Source of the DNA: Cyanoderma ruficeps
Taxonomy: Eukaryota; Chordata; Aves; Passeriformes; Timaliidae
Direction of reading: 5' to 3'
Length of the DNA stretch: 64,000 nt
Assembly: GCA_008694505.1 (NCBI GenBank)
Contig: VZDJ01004378.1
Coordinates: 2,179,758-2,243,757, forward strand
Made by a program: the position numbers and the translations under genes. Numbering within the stretch: position 1 is the first letter of the stretch; each line of letters starts with the position of its first letter. Positions 26,024-41,000 of the stretch are shown one piece after another. Under the pieces are notes generated by a model that was given only the letters and a program-made list of their open reading frames with translations, had not been told where the DNA came from and did not search any database.

Positions 26024-29000
26024 TTTAGTCAATTGAGTACCTATTCAACTTGCTATCTCCATCTTAAACTTCTAATTTATAAGACACGAAGGATAAGAAG
26101 TTTTGATACCACCAGAAAACATAATTTGTGCCGAAAGCTTGTGTTGGTGCTGGTTACCATTAAATCTCACAACTACACTGCAATTCAGTCTGAAGAGAAA
26201 GTGTCCTTCTGTTGCCAGGTATTAATCAATTCACAAATATATTGTGCCTAGGAGTAAGAAAGTTAAGGTACAGGATCAGTGCCAGGATACAAACATATTA
26301 TGCCTACACATTGTTATTCCAGTTCAAACACTCTCACCTAATCTAGTTCTGAAATGCATTAGCTTCAGTTACGAGTAAATACAATGGCAATGAATACTAA
26401 TAAATAGACTACAAATAAATAAAAATGAGAACTTTTTTGTCTTTGATGGGGAACTAGTACAAGAGACTTACATGCAACACAGAATGGCCATTTCCTAATA
26501 CAGAATCCATCACTGTCACTTAACATATGACTCTCTTGTAATGCTGTGTTATGAGACAAAAAGTCAAATAATCTCTTTTGCTTTGATGAAAGCATGAGGA
26601 AGTTGACTCAGATAAAAGCAGGGAGTAATCTGTTTAAACAGCTTGGGTCCAAAGTTGAAAATTAAACAAAATCAATAACAAATATGGGCCTGCTGTATTT
26701 GGAATATGGGAAATCTGCCTTGAGCATGAAAAAAAAAAAAGGATGAAAAAAACCTACAAAAATATTTCATGCCAGAATATTCTGTATGTGAGGTTTCTGA
26801 AGACCCTCATTTGTTTGAATTTACATGTGTTTAGTCTTGTATAAATTGGTGTAACACACACTATTTGCTAGTAATTATGTAGTTTAAGAAGCTTTTGGCT
26901 AATCTAGAGGTAATGAAGAACATCAGGGTAAATTGATATTTATTAGAAAAACAAATAAAGAAAAAAATGAAAGCCCTCAATGTGCTCTGATTATTTAGGC
27001 TCCAACCTTCGGTGATATATTTTTGGCACATACCTATTCAGGCTGGGTTTTTATCTGATAGGTAGATAGTACCTAGTGATAGGTACAAGAGCACAAAAAT
27101 GCCTGCATTTTGGGTCACAATGATTTTTAAGGAACTGGCCATTCAAATCTCTGGGAAGAGGTATTCAACAAGTCCTCTCTGCCTTTTTAGAGAAAAAACA
27201 AAAATGTGCAACTTACGTTTGTGAAGTAGGAGGGAAAATTCCTTCCCACTCCATGCATGGAAGATTTAGCATGAATACCTACACAGCAGTATTAGTAAGA
27301 ATACTTACTCAAAAGACTACAGAAATGTTGACAAAACAACTTAAAATTGGATCTGAATTTGGATCACTACAACATATCCTTCCTATACCTTAATAGCCAA
27401 AGGCGTGAAAAGAGCTGCAAAGAAAGTAAACGTCTTGTCTTTAGTTGATAAATTCAAGTGCTCATGAAAGGAATCAGAACATAAAATCATCACTGCAGGC
27501 TTCTGGGAGAAGATGTTAAATGTGCATGAACCTTTTCTACATGGACAACCTGCAAAAACCTCCCTATTAACCTGTCTGAGATCTTCTGAAGTAAAAGCAA
27601 ACTCAAAACCCCCAAAGCACCTTTCAATTTCCAAAATTATTTTTCCATAATAGTCAGAGAGAAAGACCAGTAACAGTTCATGCTACCTTAGTGAGAGCAG
27701 GCAACTGTTTAAAAACATAACATACAAAGTATGTCTGTGAACATAGTTTATTAAATTCTCTTAAAATGCAGAATTACTGTAATCATAACAAGAAGAAGCA
27801 CGTAGCACAAATCATCAAATTTATAACAGATTTCCTTTTACCATCTAGAGAAAATAGCTTTGCAGATTTTTGCTCCTCTTCTCAGCAGTCCAAAATAATG
27901 CTCCTCAAGGAATTGAACTAGTGAAAAGGCCAAAATTTTCCAGAAGGAAAATGGAAGAAAACAACATATTAAGCTGGCCAAAATAAATAGCTTCAGATTC
28001 TGATTCATCAAGTAGAATAGTATTTTTATCATTCTGTAACAGAAAAACCCCCAACCTCAAATCACATTCCTTGAACAATGTTTGGTCTTCATAATTATTT
28101 AGAGAGGCACATGTTTATCTGCAGTCCTGTGAGCTGAGTAACTTTAGGCCTTGTGATTCCATTTGTCTCAGAACTCAAAAGTGTTTGAACAAAACCCATG
28201 ACACCCACCTGGCCAAGGGTTAAAGCAACCTTTCACAAGGAAGAAATCAGCCTTTGTGGTTCTTGGGATGGCTTCAGGCCCATAAAGAAACAATTGCATC
28301 ACGCCCTAATTACTCCACCTGACTCAATGCACAAACTGGGATCCCTCTGAAAGCATTTCAGAACATTTTGTAATACAGAAAATTAAGGTGTTGCATTATA
28401 TTTCCCAGACCTGACAGCAAGTTTTTTTGCAGAGCTCATTTAAACTAGAACCAATTTAAAGAGGAAGGAGTAGCAGGCGTCACAAAATTATGCAGGAGAC
28501 AGGACACACGGAGAACAACTTTCAGCTCTAACAACAGACCGCCATGTATGACTCTCAAAAAAGGTTTGTTATTTACCCTCATTAGGTAACACCACAGTTA
28601 TCCTTGCCTCCTGGTAAAAAGAAGCAACACCTGTAGCAGATGATCTATAAAGCTTCCCAACTTTCCTGTGAGGAGCAGTATTTTACTGTTCAATTTGATT
28701 TTCCCATAATGTGTATCTCCATCTTCCATAGTGATGGATAAGGAGTTTTGATCAAGCAGTTTAATACTGGGGAAAATGAACTTGCATTTTATAGGGAGCA
28801 CATACATATAAGGACAGAAACATACAATACAGAATTATAAGGAAAACCTGAAGTTTCCTAGATTCATATACAAAGGAATCTTTCTATGTATTTTCCCTGT
28901 GTGTGTACATGCACATTATAGATATGCTAGGAGTAGCAACACTAACTCTACAGGGTTTCATCTCTTTCTCACAGTGTATATATTCCTAGAATTCAATCAA

Positions 29001-31587
29001 TTACACAGGAGAAAAGCTGCTGCCAGGGAGGGGCAAATGCTGCAGCTCACCCCACGGCATCTGCTCCAGTGTGGGACTCCGAGCCTTACACAGGAGATCT
29101 GAATCAGGACTTCAGTAAAAAGCAAAGGCAAAAAGCACTGATGAGCATTTCCAACCTCAACTTCTGCCTCTGCATCTGCCACATAATCTCTTCTCCCATG
29201 TCCAGACCACTGTCTGGGGGACTTGTCTATGTTTTGGCATTCATTGCGAAGTTTTCATTCCAGTTCTGTACACAAAGACTTCCCATGATCTACCTTCTTT
29301 ACACCCAAAAAAGTGTCTGCTTTGATCTTTTCAAACCACCTTCTCCTCATCTAGAGTCCAATTCCACAGTAAGCTCTGAACAAGCACACTGTGCTTATGC
29401 CTTACAGATGTTCCTCCTGGGCAAGCATGTTTATATATGGATTGCAGTGCAATCCTGTAGCATGGAAGTAAACAAATGAACAACCCACTCCCTCCTGCAA
29501 AGACGTGGAAACCTAAATATAGTTCCTTTTCATGAGACCCCATCAGCAGTTAAACTATCCATATTCATCACCATGATTCAACAGCAGGCTTCATTTTGTA
29601 CAACAACATGAAAATAAAGCTGCTAGTAACTATTATTTTGATGTATCTGGCAGCTAGAGCATAGCATATCTATTCAGCCAGTGCACCAAACTCAGTACTC
29701 CTGTAGTCAGAAGCCTTTTGACTTATCTCAACCTCTACCTTGGTTAAATTTCTCTTTTGGTTTCTCCATCATGACTGTGGGGCAGACAGCAAATGCATTT
29801 GCTTCCCCAGGGAGGCAGAAGCACAGCTGCTCTGTGGTGATGTGCAGGAGAAAACTTGTGCCTTTATATTTTTTCTCTGTTCAATCTCAGGCCAGACATA
29901 CAGGTCATCCTATGTACACAGGATTTTAAGTGGAGGCCACTAGCTTGTCTGAATGCATGTAATTAAATTTGTTTTACAAGCTTGTCTAGGCAGTAAGTAA
30001 TTAAATATCACTTCTCAAACTGAGATTTTAATTGTCCTGAGTTGCCTGACAATAGCATTTTTCTCAATCTGGTTTGTTCCCACGTAAATGGGAAATTTTA
30101 AAGGAGCTACCACTGATAATTCTACAAGAACTAAAGCAACAAAAAGTGTTCAACTACCAATAATAGCTTTAAGACAATAATTATTAGTGTTCCTAATGAA
30201 AGTTTCAAAAGCGTATCCAGATTTTCATCAGCTTCTTGACAATGGAAACATTAAAAGACAAATACAGAGCATTCTGCCTTTGTTTTCATGATGCCTAGAA
30301 TAAATCCTCAGGCAGATCCAAAGCACGGTTTTAAATCCAAATCCACGTTTTGCAAGTGAGAACTACATCTAAATTATCATAAGAGTATCTGTAGATACTT
30401 TCTTAATTTGGAAAACTCATTAACTGTTTGGTTATATAGAATAATGAAGCCTTAATTTCAAGTACTATTGTAAATTATTTTTACTATTTCAGAATATACT
30501 AAGCATCGTCTTGAATTTTCAAAAACCTACAAACTTCCTGGAGCAGCCAGTACCACACAAACTTGTCAAGTGGGGGACAGAAGTATTTTCAGGATCTGAA
30601 ATGCAGCATACAAACTAGCCAGGTATATACCTGCCTCCACTGCAGTGGCACTTAAACAGTCACACCCTTGCAAAGTCCAGTTAAAGGACATAACCATATT
30701 TTCAAAACTTAAAAATGCAGACTATTTTTCTCTGCAGCTGTCTGTATTTTACCCTAAATAGCAGACAATCCACATTAGGTTTTGGAGAAAAGAAAATCTG
30801 TACAGCCAGATACAGAAGATAACAGATATGGCTTCCTACTGATAAATAGGGTCAGGGCTGTACTCTAAGCAGGTAGATTCTCCTACTCACTTGTTTGTAC
30901 AACTGCCCCAAATTTCTGTCAAGCCATGGTAACTGTTCCCAAACTTCCTAAGCCAAAAGGGGAGGAGGAAAGATCTGCTATCTGTGCAGTTATCCCATGT
31001 TATATGGGTGGAGATGTAAACAGGCATCTCCTTTTAGAGTCCCTTGGGAGGAGCATTAGAGTCACCCCTTCAAGATACTTTGGGAAGATCAGTTCTTGCC
31101 TTTGACCTGGAAAGCTGTTAGAAACAGGATTAGGATACAATGACAGGGAGTGGTTCCTCACAGATTTACACCAGAACAACCAGGCTAGTGCAAATTTGCA
31201 GAAGACAAAGGCAGAATTAGAGAAGCACTTTAGGATCAACCAGCAAGACAGAAACTAACTAGAAGCTACATAGAAGCTACTAACTAGAAGCTACCTTGCT
31301 CCTTCTCAAAATATTGAAAAACAGAATATCCACATGTCCTGAAAAAGGCTACAGAATTAAAACAAGTACATGGCAATAAGAGCAGTAAGATTTGTATCAA
31401 CAAACCCTTAGACATGAGACTAAATAGCTTAGCAGTTGAACGTGCAAAAAAGCTGCAGAAGGATATAATCAAGGCCAAACACCATCTCCCAATATTAAAA
31501 ACTACAAGGTCATCTGAAGTCAGATGTGCAGATAGTAGCTCTGCATGCAGCCACAACCTGTGTCACAAGTTGAAAGTTAAAAAGAGC
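26024..31587. other. Gene-free AT-rich DNA
   Basis: No supported gene. The longest frame (29069-29479, 136 codons, +) has no recognisable domain and is not flanked by convincing splice sites. A small direct repeat is listed at 31255-31294. Otherwise the sequence is unremarkable. Confidence 0.55.
31255..31294. repeat. Short direct repeat, period 25 bases
   Basis: CTAACTAGAAGCTAC occurs at 31255-31269 and again at 31280-31294, with a partial copy (TAGAAGCTAC) between them at 31271-31280. This is a minor local duplication. Confidence 0.85.
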
Positions 31588-32045
31588 TCATCAGAATCCT
31601 AGAACTCTACACGGTTTTGGGTTGGAAAGGAACCTTGAAGACCACCTAGTTCCAACTCACCTGCCATGGCCAGGGACACCTTCCACTAGACCAGGTTGCA
31701 TAGAGCTCCATCCAACCTGGCCCTGAAGACTGCCAGAGATGAGGTATTCACAACTTCCCTGGGCATCCATGACTTCCCAGTTCCTGTGCCTTTCCACCCT
31801 CACAGGAAAGAATTTTCTCCTAATATCTAATCTAAACCTACTTTCCATCAATTTGAACACATTCCCTCTTGTCCTGTCACTGCATGCCCTTGTAAATAGT
31901 CTTGCCCCATCTTTCCTATAAGCTCACAGTGGGTCAGGAAGGACACAATTAGGTCACCCTGAAGCCTTCTCTTTTCCAGCCTGAACAATCCTAACTCTCA
32001 GCATTTCCTCACAGGAGAGGTGCTCCATCCCTCTGATCAACTGAA
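31588..32045 (-). mobile_element. CR1 LINE 3' end: ORF2 C-terminus and 3' UTR
   Basis: Read on the minus strand, this contains the C-terminal CR1 ORF2 signature RFRLDIRRKFF (coded near 31835), then the classic CR1 3' untranslated sequence: CTGGTCTAGTGGAAGGTGTC, CCATGGCAGG, GTTGGAACTAGGTGG and CCTTTCCAACCCAAAAC, ending in short AGAATCCT-like terminal repeats near 31588. The far end (to about 32045) carries the CAGCCTGAACAATCCTAAC...GGAGAGGTGCTCCATCCCTC block of the reverse-transcriptase C-terminal region. The expected His-Trp-Asn-Arg-Leu-Pro block is degraded, so the frame is broken. It is a typical 5'-truncated, inactive copy and the clearest CR1 in the window. Confidence 0.95.
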
Positions 32046-35000
32046 TCACAAACTGAATTTTGAAGGAAAAATGGATACTTAAATATGGAACAGGCATGTG
32101 GAGTGTTCAATTTAGATGTTTGTTTTATGGGGAATTTTATTAATTGATTTATTTCAATTAAAAAATAATAACATTAAGTATGGCTCTATCCTTCAAAACT
32201 ACAGTATTCTCACGATGTCTTTTGAATATTTTCTATTTCCTTTGTGAGATTAAATGATGATATATGATTTAATTTCCACTTGATGTGATGAAGGGAGATG
32301 CTGTGTGTTTCTCTTTCCTTATTCTTTTCTGTCTAGTTTTGGATGTTTGACCACTTGTGTGCTGTCTTGCTTTTAGTCTTAGCATTTATGGCATCCTGAC
32401 CTGAAGATGATATTTACAGAAGGGAACTGCTAAGATGTAATTGCTCTAAGACTACACATGGGAGGAAAAAAACCCCACCTTAAATAAGCTATTAAAACCT
32501 TAATACAAACTCCTGGACCAGCAGCACCAATATCTCCTAAGCACCTGCTACCTATTTAACAGTTAACCCAATACCAATTACTCAAACTACCTTCTCAAAC
32601 TACAGTGGAGCTTAGAGCAATTGTGATAGGTAGTAGACTTAAAAACCCAAAACTTAAATTACCATAATACTTCAGAAAGAAGTGACATATCTTCATGGGC
32701 ACTGTTAAACTGCAACAAGTGAATGCAATAAGGAGTGTATGTTTACCATGTAATTACTGTCTTTCTAAATCCCAAGGGAACAGTATGTGAAGTAAAGTAT
32801 TATGTAAAGTATTAATTCAGTTTAAAAAAATTATCTGAATGCATACTGAGTTATGAGCTCCTAAAAATTCTTACATTTCACATATGTGTGTTTGACTTAA
32901 CCAGTTTATAACACAATAAAACCAATCATTATGGACTGTTGACTATAAAAAAAAGCAGTCTGTTAAATTATTTTTATTATGACAATTACAATAATTTCTT
33001 TCATGGGGCATGCTACCAGTTGTGCAGGCTATGATCTGAATAAGAAACAGGATCAGTTGAACTACTGATGCAAGAACATTCATCTGCAATTCCACACACA
33101 TGCACTCCGGGCTTCCAGTATTGTACAAGATATGTTTGAAGCTGAAACACTGAAGATGGTTTAAGCTCACCATCAGCCTAAGTGATTTATTGATGATTAT
33201 TAAGTATTTACTGTGATAAACACAAAAAACCACAGCAAGGTTTTCTACTTGCCCAACCATACACGTGGTTTCTGCAGTTTCATACTTACAACTGCTTCTC
33301 TTTGAAGAATCTCTGAAATAGCCTGAGATCTCGGGTAAAACTTTTGGAAGCTTTTGAGAACCTACTCATCCTTCTGGTGCTTTTCTGGACTTATAATGAT
33401 AATTAAGAAATTTCTAAGCACTCTCGAAAAAAGAATAGCCATGGCAGCTCTTCTCCCTTGCCCAGTCGCTGGGGGGAAAAATTTATGGAATGTACTTAAA
33501 TAATGCAGTTGAATTTTTTTATGAGTAAAATCCACTTCATCATCTTGAATTAATTATTGTAATGAGTTACTTGTTCAACACTGGCCAAAATAAAGTTTAT
33601 CTACTTAAAAAGAACTGATCTAGTCAGAATTCTTAGAATTCTGTTGCAATACTGTTAATCTCTTACTGTTAATTCAGGAAGTTAAGAGAAAGGAAGCTGA
33701 TTTTAATTCATCTAACAGAACCCCAAAGACAAAATTGTTCTGTTATTAACAAATGCTTCAAAGATTTTCTGCCAGTCCTGTTTCCTGTCCAGCTGGGAAT
33801 AAAGTTTTCTTCCCTATTAATATAAGTCAATCATTCTCTGCCTCAAATTCATCTTTGAAGTTTCCAGTGATCTCAGTGTTCCTTTAATGAACATGTATTT
33901 CTTTTCAGTACATAAGAATTCTTTCTTATTACAGAATACTTTAATTTGTATTTGTTGGTTAAGGTTAGAAAAGTTGAACAGTAAGTTTCATATGAAAAGT
34001 ACTAAAAATACTGGGAATGAAGGGTGATACCTATACACACATGTTGGTCAAAGGATGTTGTCCTGATAGAGCCACGTTCTGCAGTTGCAAAATACCTATT
34101 TGTCTTGGAATTTGGATACTAAATACTATGTTGTGAGGTGATGGGTGATATTTTCACCAAAATCCTCTGAGAGGTGGTTACAGCAGAAAGAAAAGTTGTC
34201 TGACACTAGTAACAGAGAACAACAGCCAGCTATTCCACACAACAATCACTTAACCTCACAAATTAGAGCAACAAAGTAATTAATTTCCATAAAGCTAAGC
34301 ACTCAAGGCCTAGCAGTAATCTTGTCTCTGGAATTCAATTTTAACATGAGAACATACTGGCACATGGAAGAGTGCCAGTATTTTGGTTTATACTACAAAG
34401 GTGGTAACAGAGATACCTCTTGTCATAAACAAGTTTGATTAGCAGTTTAATGGGGCAGACTGACCTCACTGTGTCTAGCCTCATCACCCTGAGTCTTTAC
34501 ACACTCTCTCTCCAAACTCTCCTCCAGGAAGAGCAAGTTTGCCATATTTTAATCTGATATTAGTCTTCAAGTATAAATAATACATGGAGATGAGCTAAAA
34601 TGTCTCATTGATTAAAATTCTACACTGTGAGTTTGTCACATTTCAATGTGCAAATTGCTTCTGTCTGGCCTGCATTCAGAAGTCAGTCATCTAAATATAT
34701 ACACACACTTGCTTGATTTTAAGTTTAGTATCACAGCTCAACCACGGATTAGAATCGGAAGAGATTTTTCTCTACAATGAATTTTTAAGTAATGATGTAT
34801 CTGGTCAACTGATTACCTAACGAGATGACTGTATTACATGATGTGGCTGCCTTCACACAGCTGTGAAGAGCTCAGCCAAGTCTTGAGTTGAAAGCTATGC
34901 CTTAGCTTTCTACCATGGTTTGCAGCACTTTAACTATAGCTATAGTCCTCAGAGAGCACAAGAAATCAGCAAAATGGAAAGGCCATGGATACCAAATTTG

Positions 35001-38000
35001 CATAGTAATAGCTTTTTACATGTTTACAAGAAATTCTTAAACATCAAATGAATCTAGGCAGTTTCCTTGGGAAGCAAACACAAAAGTCAGCTCTAGTAAG
35101 AGCAAGAATTAATTATTTGTCCTCACATATTTATGATTAGTATTGCAGAGTCTGTACATAAAGTGCAAAGGTGGTGAGAGAATTATGCTGTTACCCTGAC
35201 ACATGCTCAAAACGTTTGGATTTCAAAGTCATATACACAATATTCAAAGACTGAAATGTTCCCCTTGAAAGCAGTCGTCAGACTTGCATAGGCACCTTTA
35301 GAGAAAAGAGATGTTAGAGACCTGTACCTTTGTCATGCACAATAACTTGTTTCTTGAAACCACCTCAGAAGGAAAAATTACTTCAAAGTAACTTCTGCCA
35401 TTTGAAAGCAATATGTCCATAAAAGCTCTTCTTTTAGGAGTTTGCTTTTATTTGCAGGTCAGATAAATATATTATTTTCTAGATTCAGAAAGTATCCAAT
35501 AAACTCAATAATTCAACATATTGAGCCATAAGCTCAACAGAAAAAATACAGTTCTGCCTTGACCAGAATCATATTTAAATACATTGCTGTGTGAAGAACC
35601 TTCTCCCAGGAAGGCACACTGACTGAAACATGATAATGGAAGTAACACCATTAATGGTCACCAGCAAAAGAAATGGGAAGAAAAAATTCAAGTAAACCAT
35701 TGCCATGCTTTCTGCCAAGGGCAGACGAAAAGGAATGCAGAAACTTTCAGTTCTCACCAAAGTATTTTTCAGTTTACTAGTGCTAGGACTAAGTCTTTTA
35801 TTCCTTAACCTATTGTAAGTTTGGAGTAACTGATACTATCTTTAACTGATGAACAAAGGCAACGATTGGTAAGGTCTCCATGCTTACCTCATAAAAATTA
35901 AAAAAACACCACACAATCACACTGCAATAGCAAAGAACCACAAGATGCAATTCTTCTAAGGATGAAGGTTATTAAAATGAAATTATTCTTGAAGTATTAT
36001 TTTCTATGGCTCAGTCTTTAAAAAATGCATTCTTTTGCTTTTTCAATTTTACTTCATGCTGCCAAACTGACAGTTTTAAAGAAAATATGGCACCTGCGGA
36101 GACATCTTTCCAAATGAAAACTTTAAAAACATTTATTTGACTTGTTAGAAAATTTGTTATTTAGTTATCATTACATGATTATACAATGAAGGGAGGAGAA
36201 GCTACTCAAAACAGAATTAATACATTGCATTAGCTCTGTTTATGAAAACATCTAACTTATATAATACCTGTAGCCCAAGAACACATACGCACAGAAATCC
36301 ATAAACAAACAAACAGAAAAAGGGCAGATAAATGTCTGCTGGTAATTTCAGATTATACATGACACATTCTGGCATGTGCATCATATTGATATGCACAACA
36401 ATTTCATGTTTATCCATTTAGCTGTATGCAGTGGGTGACAGTGCAAAAAGCAAGAGCCATTTCAGAGAGGCAAATTGCATGGAAATAAAGTCTTTTTCAA
36501 TTGCCCAGCATTTTCTGAGGGTCAAGGCCATGCACTCTGACAGACAGCTATAAGGAAGGTAGGACTGATCTGTAGCAGTGCACATACACTGCATTGACCC
36601 AAGTTATTAAGATAATGATAGAGTAGCTATTTCAACATTTTCGATGAATGAATAACCTGAAATTTCCACAGTAGTAGAAAATACTAAGGAGAAGATGGTA
36701 AGTAACCTCATAGTAAACTGACAAACCACCCAGCTATAAAGGACTTTTGGCAGGCGCCTCCATAACTTTGTCTTCATTTCCAGTCATCAAGACACAAATC
36801 AAAGATACCTAAAAAGCATTAAAGTAATTTGTAGAAGATGAATGTATGCCTCTGCTGGAATTCACAGGAATGACTTAATCCATCACACTTTACAGGAAAT
36901 GGCAAATCGTGAAAAAAGGTAGTAATTTGATTTTTATTTGTAAATCCTTCTTACATGTTGCACAAGTTCTGCTAAGATTAAACAAGACTTAGTTTCATGA
37001 AAGCTATATACTCTTCAAAACACCAAATGGTATCTAGCCAGCAAAATTATTGCAGTTTATTCCCAGGGATCAGATCCCACTGAAGAAAAAACCTTAATGA
37101 CTGACAGCAGTCCATGCAGAATTCCAGTGACTCTAGTCCTTTAACAGCAACACATTCCTCTACTTTTCTAGAAGTTTCAAAACCTGTCTGACCTGAATTT
37201 ATTTTATGGACCTGACAGAAAAGCTTTCCCCTCCCTCCACTTCTGTGAATTGGCAGAATAATACCTTCAATAATACAAGTGTTTTAAACCCTGCTTTACA
37301 TGTGATGAAAGGTTAACCTCACCAGAAAGCCCAGTTTTGAAACAGGGCTTCAAACAGGCAACACAGCATACTGTAACAAAAGGAAAGAAAAACAAAATCT
37401 TGGATGTCTTCCTTCAAAATAAAAGAAAGTACTGCAAAGGCTCTTTCAAGAGGTGAGCTAAAATATGCCCTTGCCCTTCATAAAGTTGTGAAGAACATCC
37501 ACGACAGTGTGGCCAGACATGCACGTGTGTTTGCCTCCAGAGCAGATATGTTACAATATCCAGTAAGCAGCACGCTCTCTGCTGATGTGAATATATAATC
37601 TGTATAATTTTGGTGAAGTTGTTAGTGAGATACCACAAACACCAGTCCTAACACAACGTAGTGGGGGTACATGAGGCCAAGCAGTTCATGCCTGGTGGCA
37701 GATCCGTCCCTAGACTGTCAATCCTACCCGTCTGCTGGAGGTTGCAATCTCTGGAAAAGGATGGCCAACATATTTCAGCAGAAGTTTGCATACTGGGCTG
37801 TGAACTGCGATGAGGAGGAAGTCAACTTTCATTTCCTTCAACCATCCCTGCTAAAGAAACATAGCTGACAGCTGGAACAGTAACTTCTTAAATCAATTCA
37901 GCCTGAAATTCCAGAGCATTTCTCTTGGTGCCCTCTAAAACTAGATGGCTGTAATCGCCAGCTGGCTGAGTTACTGTAAGTAGATAGGCAAGGTGGCATG

Positions 38001-41000
38001 CTTGGTGCTCCCTCTTGTTATCTCTTTATACAGCAGTGTCTGCAGGAGACCAAGTATTCATTAACTCCTGCCACAGTTAGCCAACAAATGCTTCCTGCTG
38101 CTTGCAAGGGGCTGGCTAGCTCTTTAATCTTTGCTAGAAAAGAGGGATGATTAACAAAACACCCTGTGAATATGGACATGTCAAGCCTTTTTTTCATTGC
38201 GAGGTGAAGACTAGAAGTCCAGTCTAATTGTTCAGCAGCACACAGTTAACACGGCTGCAGAATTTAGCATCTTTCCCATAAAATATCTGCAAAGGTTTTC
38301 AGGTATTCAGATTGAGCTGCTCTACAACGTTAGAATAACATGCGACCCTACTGGAGTCTGAAGCACTGTCTCTGTGAAATATTTTTCAGCATAGGAGGTT
38401 CTACCAAAAAAACAAACTATCACATCCCCAAAATGATACACTTTCATTTTTTCTTCTCCAATAGTGATACAGCAGCCTTACATTTTCCCTGAATTTTTTT
38501 TTCAAAGTTTTGTTGAATTTAATTAACTAAATAAGGTAAAAGAATGTTTTTCAAAATCCATTTTACTGTGAGACATGGGCATTTACAGCAGTCAGTGACT
38601 AGTGGAGTGCTACTGTGAGATACAGAATTACTAAGCTGAAGAATAATACTTGCCACAGCCTCGGCTTTAATATTTGAGGGTGAGGGATCGGCTGTGCTGA
38701 CAGTGGCTACACTCAGCATGACTAGGAAATAGGAATAGCTTCTCTAGTATCCATTCATTTTTACAGGTTATAAGACAAATGTTTTTATGAGCACTGGGAT
38801 AAATGAAATTTGTTTTCTAAACCAATTTGTCCTCTTGTGCTCGACTGTCTCTTTCAACAGAATTGCATAAAAGTAAAGCATAATTCTCAAAGAACCCACA
38901 TTGAAAAACACATGAGAGAGGCACAAAGAGATTAGTGTGGTCTCTCTACAGGACAGGTTTCACCGAGTTTACATCCCAGTGGATACCCAAGAAGGAATGC
39001 TTTCGCCACAGCTCTGAGTCAGCTGACCCAGATGATCCACACCACCAGGCAGAGGGACCTTTCCGTTCCTTAGCCAGTACTGTGCAATCTCACATCCTCC
39101 TTGTACCTGGTCCTCAGAAATAAATTGATTTGACTCACTAATCTAGCAAATCCTTGTTTTCTTTGGTTTGATGTGGTTTGGCTGCGTAATAGCTGAGCTG
39201 GCTCACTGTGCAGACAGGCAATCTGCAGAGGAGATAAAGGGAAGAACTGCCCACCTCTTTGGGCAGTAGGAGTCAGTAGGAGAAGGTGGCTGAGAGGATG
39301 CCAGAACTAACATGGAGATCTTTCCTGACCAAGCTAAAAGAGATCTAATAAAACATGTATTTTAGTAGCCTGGGCAAACCTATAATGTCCTTTTTAACTG
39401 CACCACCCAAATCAGGAAAACCTCAACGGTTCAGTGGAGGTTGATCATTCTCCTTTCAATTCTCTCTCATCTTCATCTTCCCAGCACAGCCAAAGAGGGG
39501 GTAGAGCACACTGCTCTGTGCACTGTAAAATGGCTTCCCCAGCCCTCAACACTGACAAACATGCAGAAAGTCCCAGGGATGGGCTCTTCAGACATCTTCC
39601 AGGAATGTTTTCCTCTCAGACAGGTCAGTCTCAGGGCCAACAAACCCCTGGCAAACACAAAGACAGTTTTGACTGGATCCTGCTGAATAATCCAACTAAG
39701 GAGAATGAGCAGGGCCTTGCTATGGGAGCAGCTTGGGGGTGGGAGCCCTGCAAAAGCCCAGATGTGGTAAACAGCTGTAGGATCCAGCTCACTTAGAGCT
39801 TACAATTTTGTTTCCAACTTGAGCTGGATCAAAACCAAGTCATTTGTCAGCAAAATGTAAACCACAGTCTCGCCACATTTGTGGGCACACAAATAGCCAC
39901 ACTGTTCCTGTGCCTTCCTCCAAAGTCTTGCACAGGGTTTTTAACCTATGCAGGGCCAAATAAGTCTTCCCCCCTCTTCCCCTCTAGCTTCACAAGAGCT
40001 AATGTGGGAGGACTGGCTCAAACATGAAACCTCAGAGGAAGGGCTGCACTTCCAGTGTTGGACTGTGTGATTTTGGGTAGTGCCATCTCCTGTGCTAAAA
40101 GGATCACATCCAAGCCACCATGCTGAGGGACCACTGGCTTATAAAACGCTTCCAAAGACCTTCTCAAGGGGCTTTTTGGGACACAAAAAGACCAGAAGAA
40201 TCATCCAACATGTTGTTCTAAATTATTACTTCCTTTTGTGAGTCTGAGTAACACCCAAAAGTTATTTATTTATTTATTTGTTCGTTTGTTTTCCAAATGT
40301 TATGGGAATAGAAGCCTTCTGTCATACAGACTTTTAAAATCAGAGGTACCATGAATAAATTAAACAGGGATGAAGTTTTAAACCCAAGTTTTTTAAAAAG
40401 CAGGTACTGATACATTAAAACTTAATAGCTCTTTTCAAGATATTGCATTTCATAATCAAAACCTCCTTAGAATTTTCATTAAAAAATGAAATCGCTGGTC
40501 CAACAAACCATAACAGCTGCAAATTGGGTCTGAAAATAAATATTTATGCATAAAAACTTACTTATTAATATTCTGATGAGGTTGAGACATGTATTTGAAT
40601 GAAGAAAAGGCACTCCACAAATTAAAAAACCACCCAATACCAACAGAAAAAACTTCTGACTTTCATGCAAGAATACTCAAGTGGCTTAAAAAGTTATCTC
40701 AAAGGTGGCCATTAATGGCAAAAGTGACTTATCAAATATGGATAACTTGTTTCTTTTTGCCACTGAGGTTGGGAAAAAAATAGAAAAAAAAATATTCCTG
40801 AAAGGTATCGCTACACTCTGTAGGAAAAACACACACAAAACAAAAAAGCAACCCTACAGTTTTTTATACACTTGAAATTGAGATCTTGACTGCACCAAAC
40901 CTGTTAATAGGGAGCCTGGAGACAAGAAAGCAAGAAATATTTTCTCACTCTTGTCAGGACCAGCCTTTTAAAACAAACTTTATTTATGAAAAGTCAAGCT

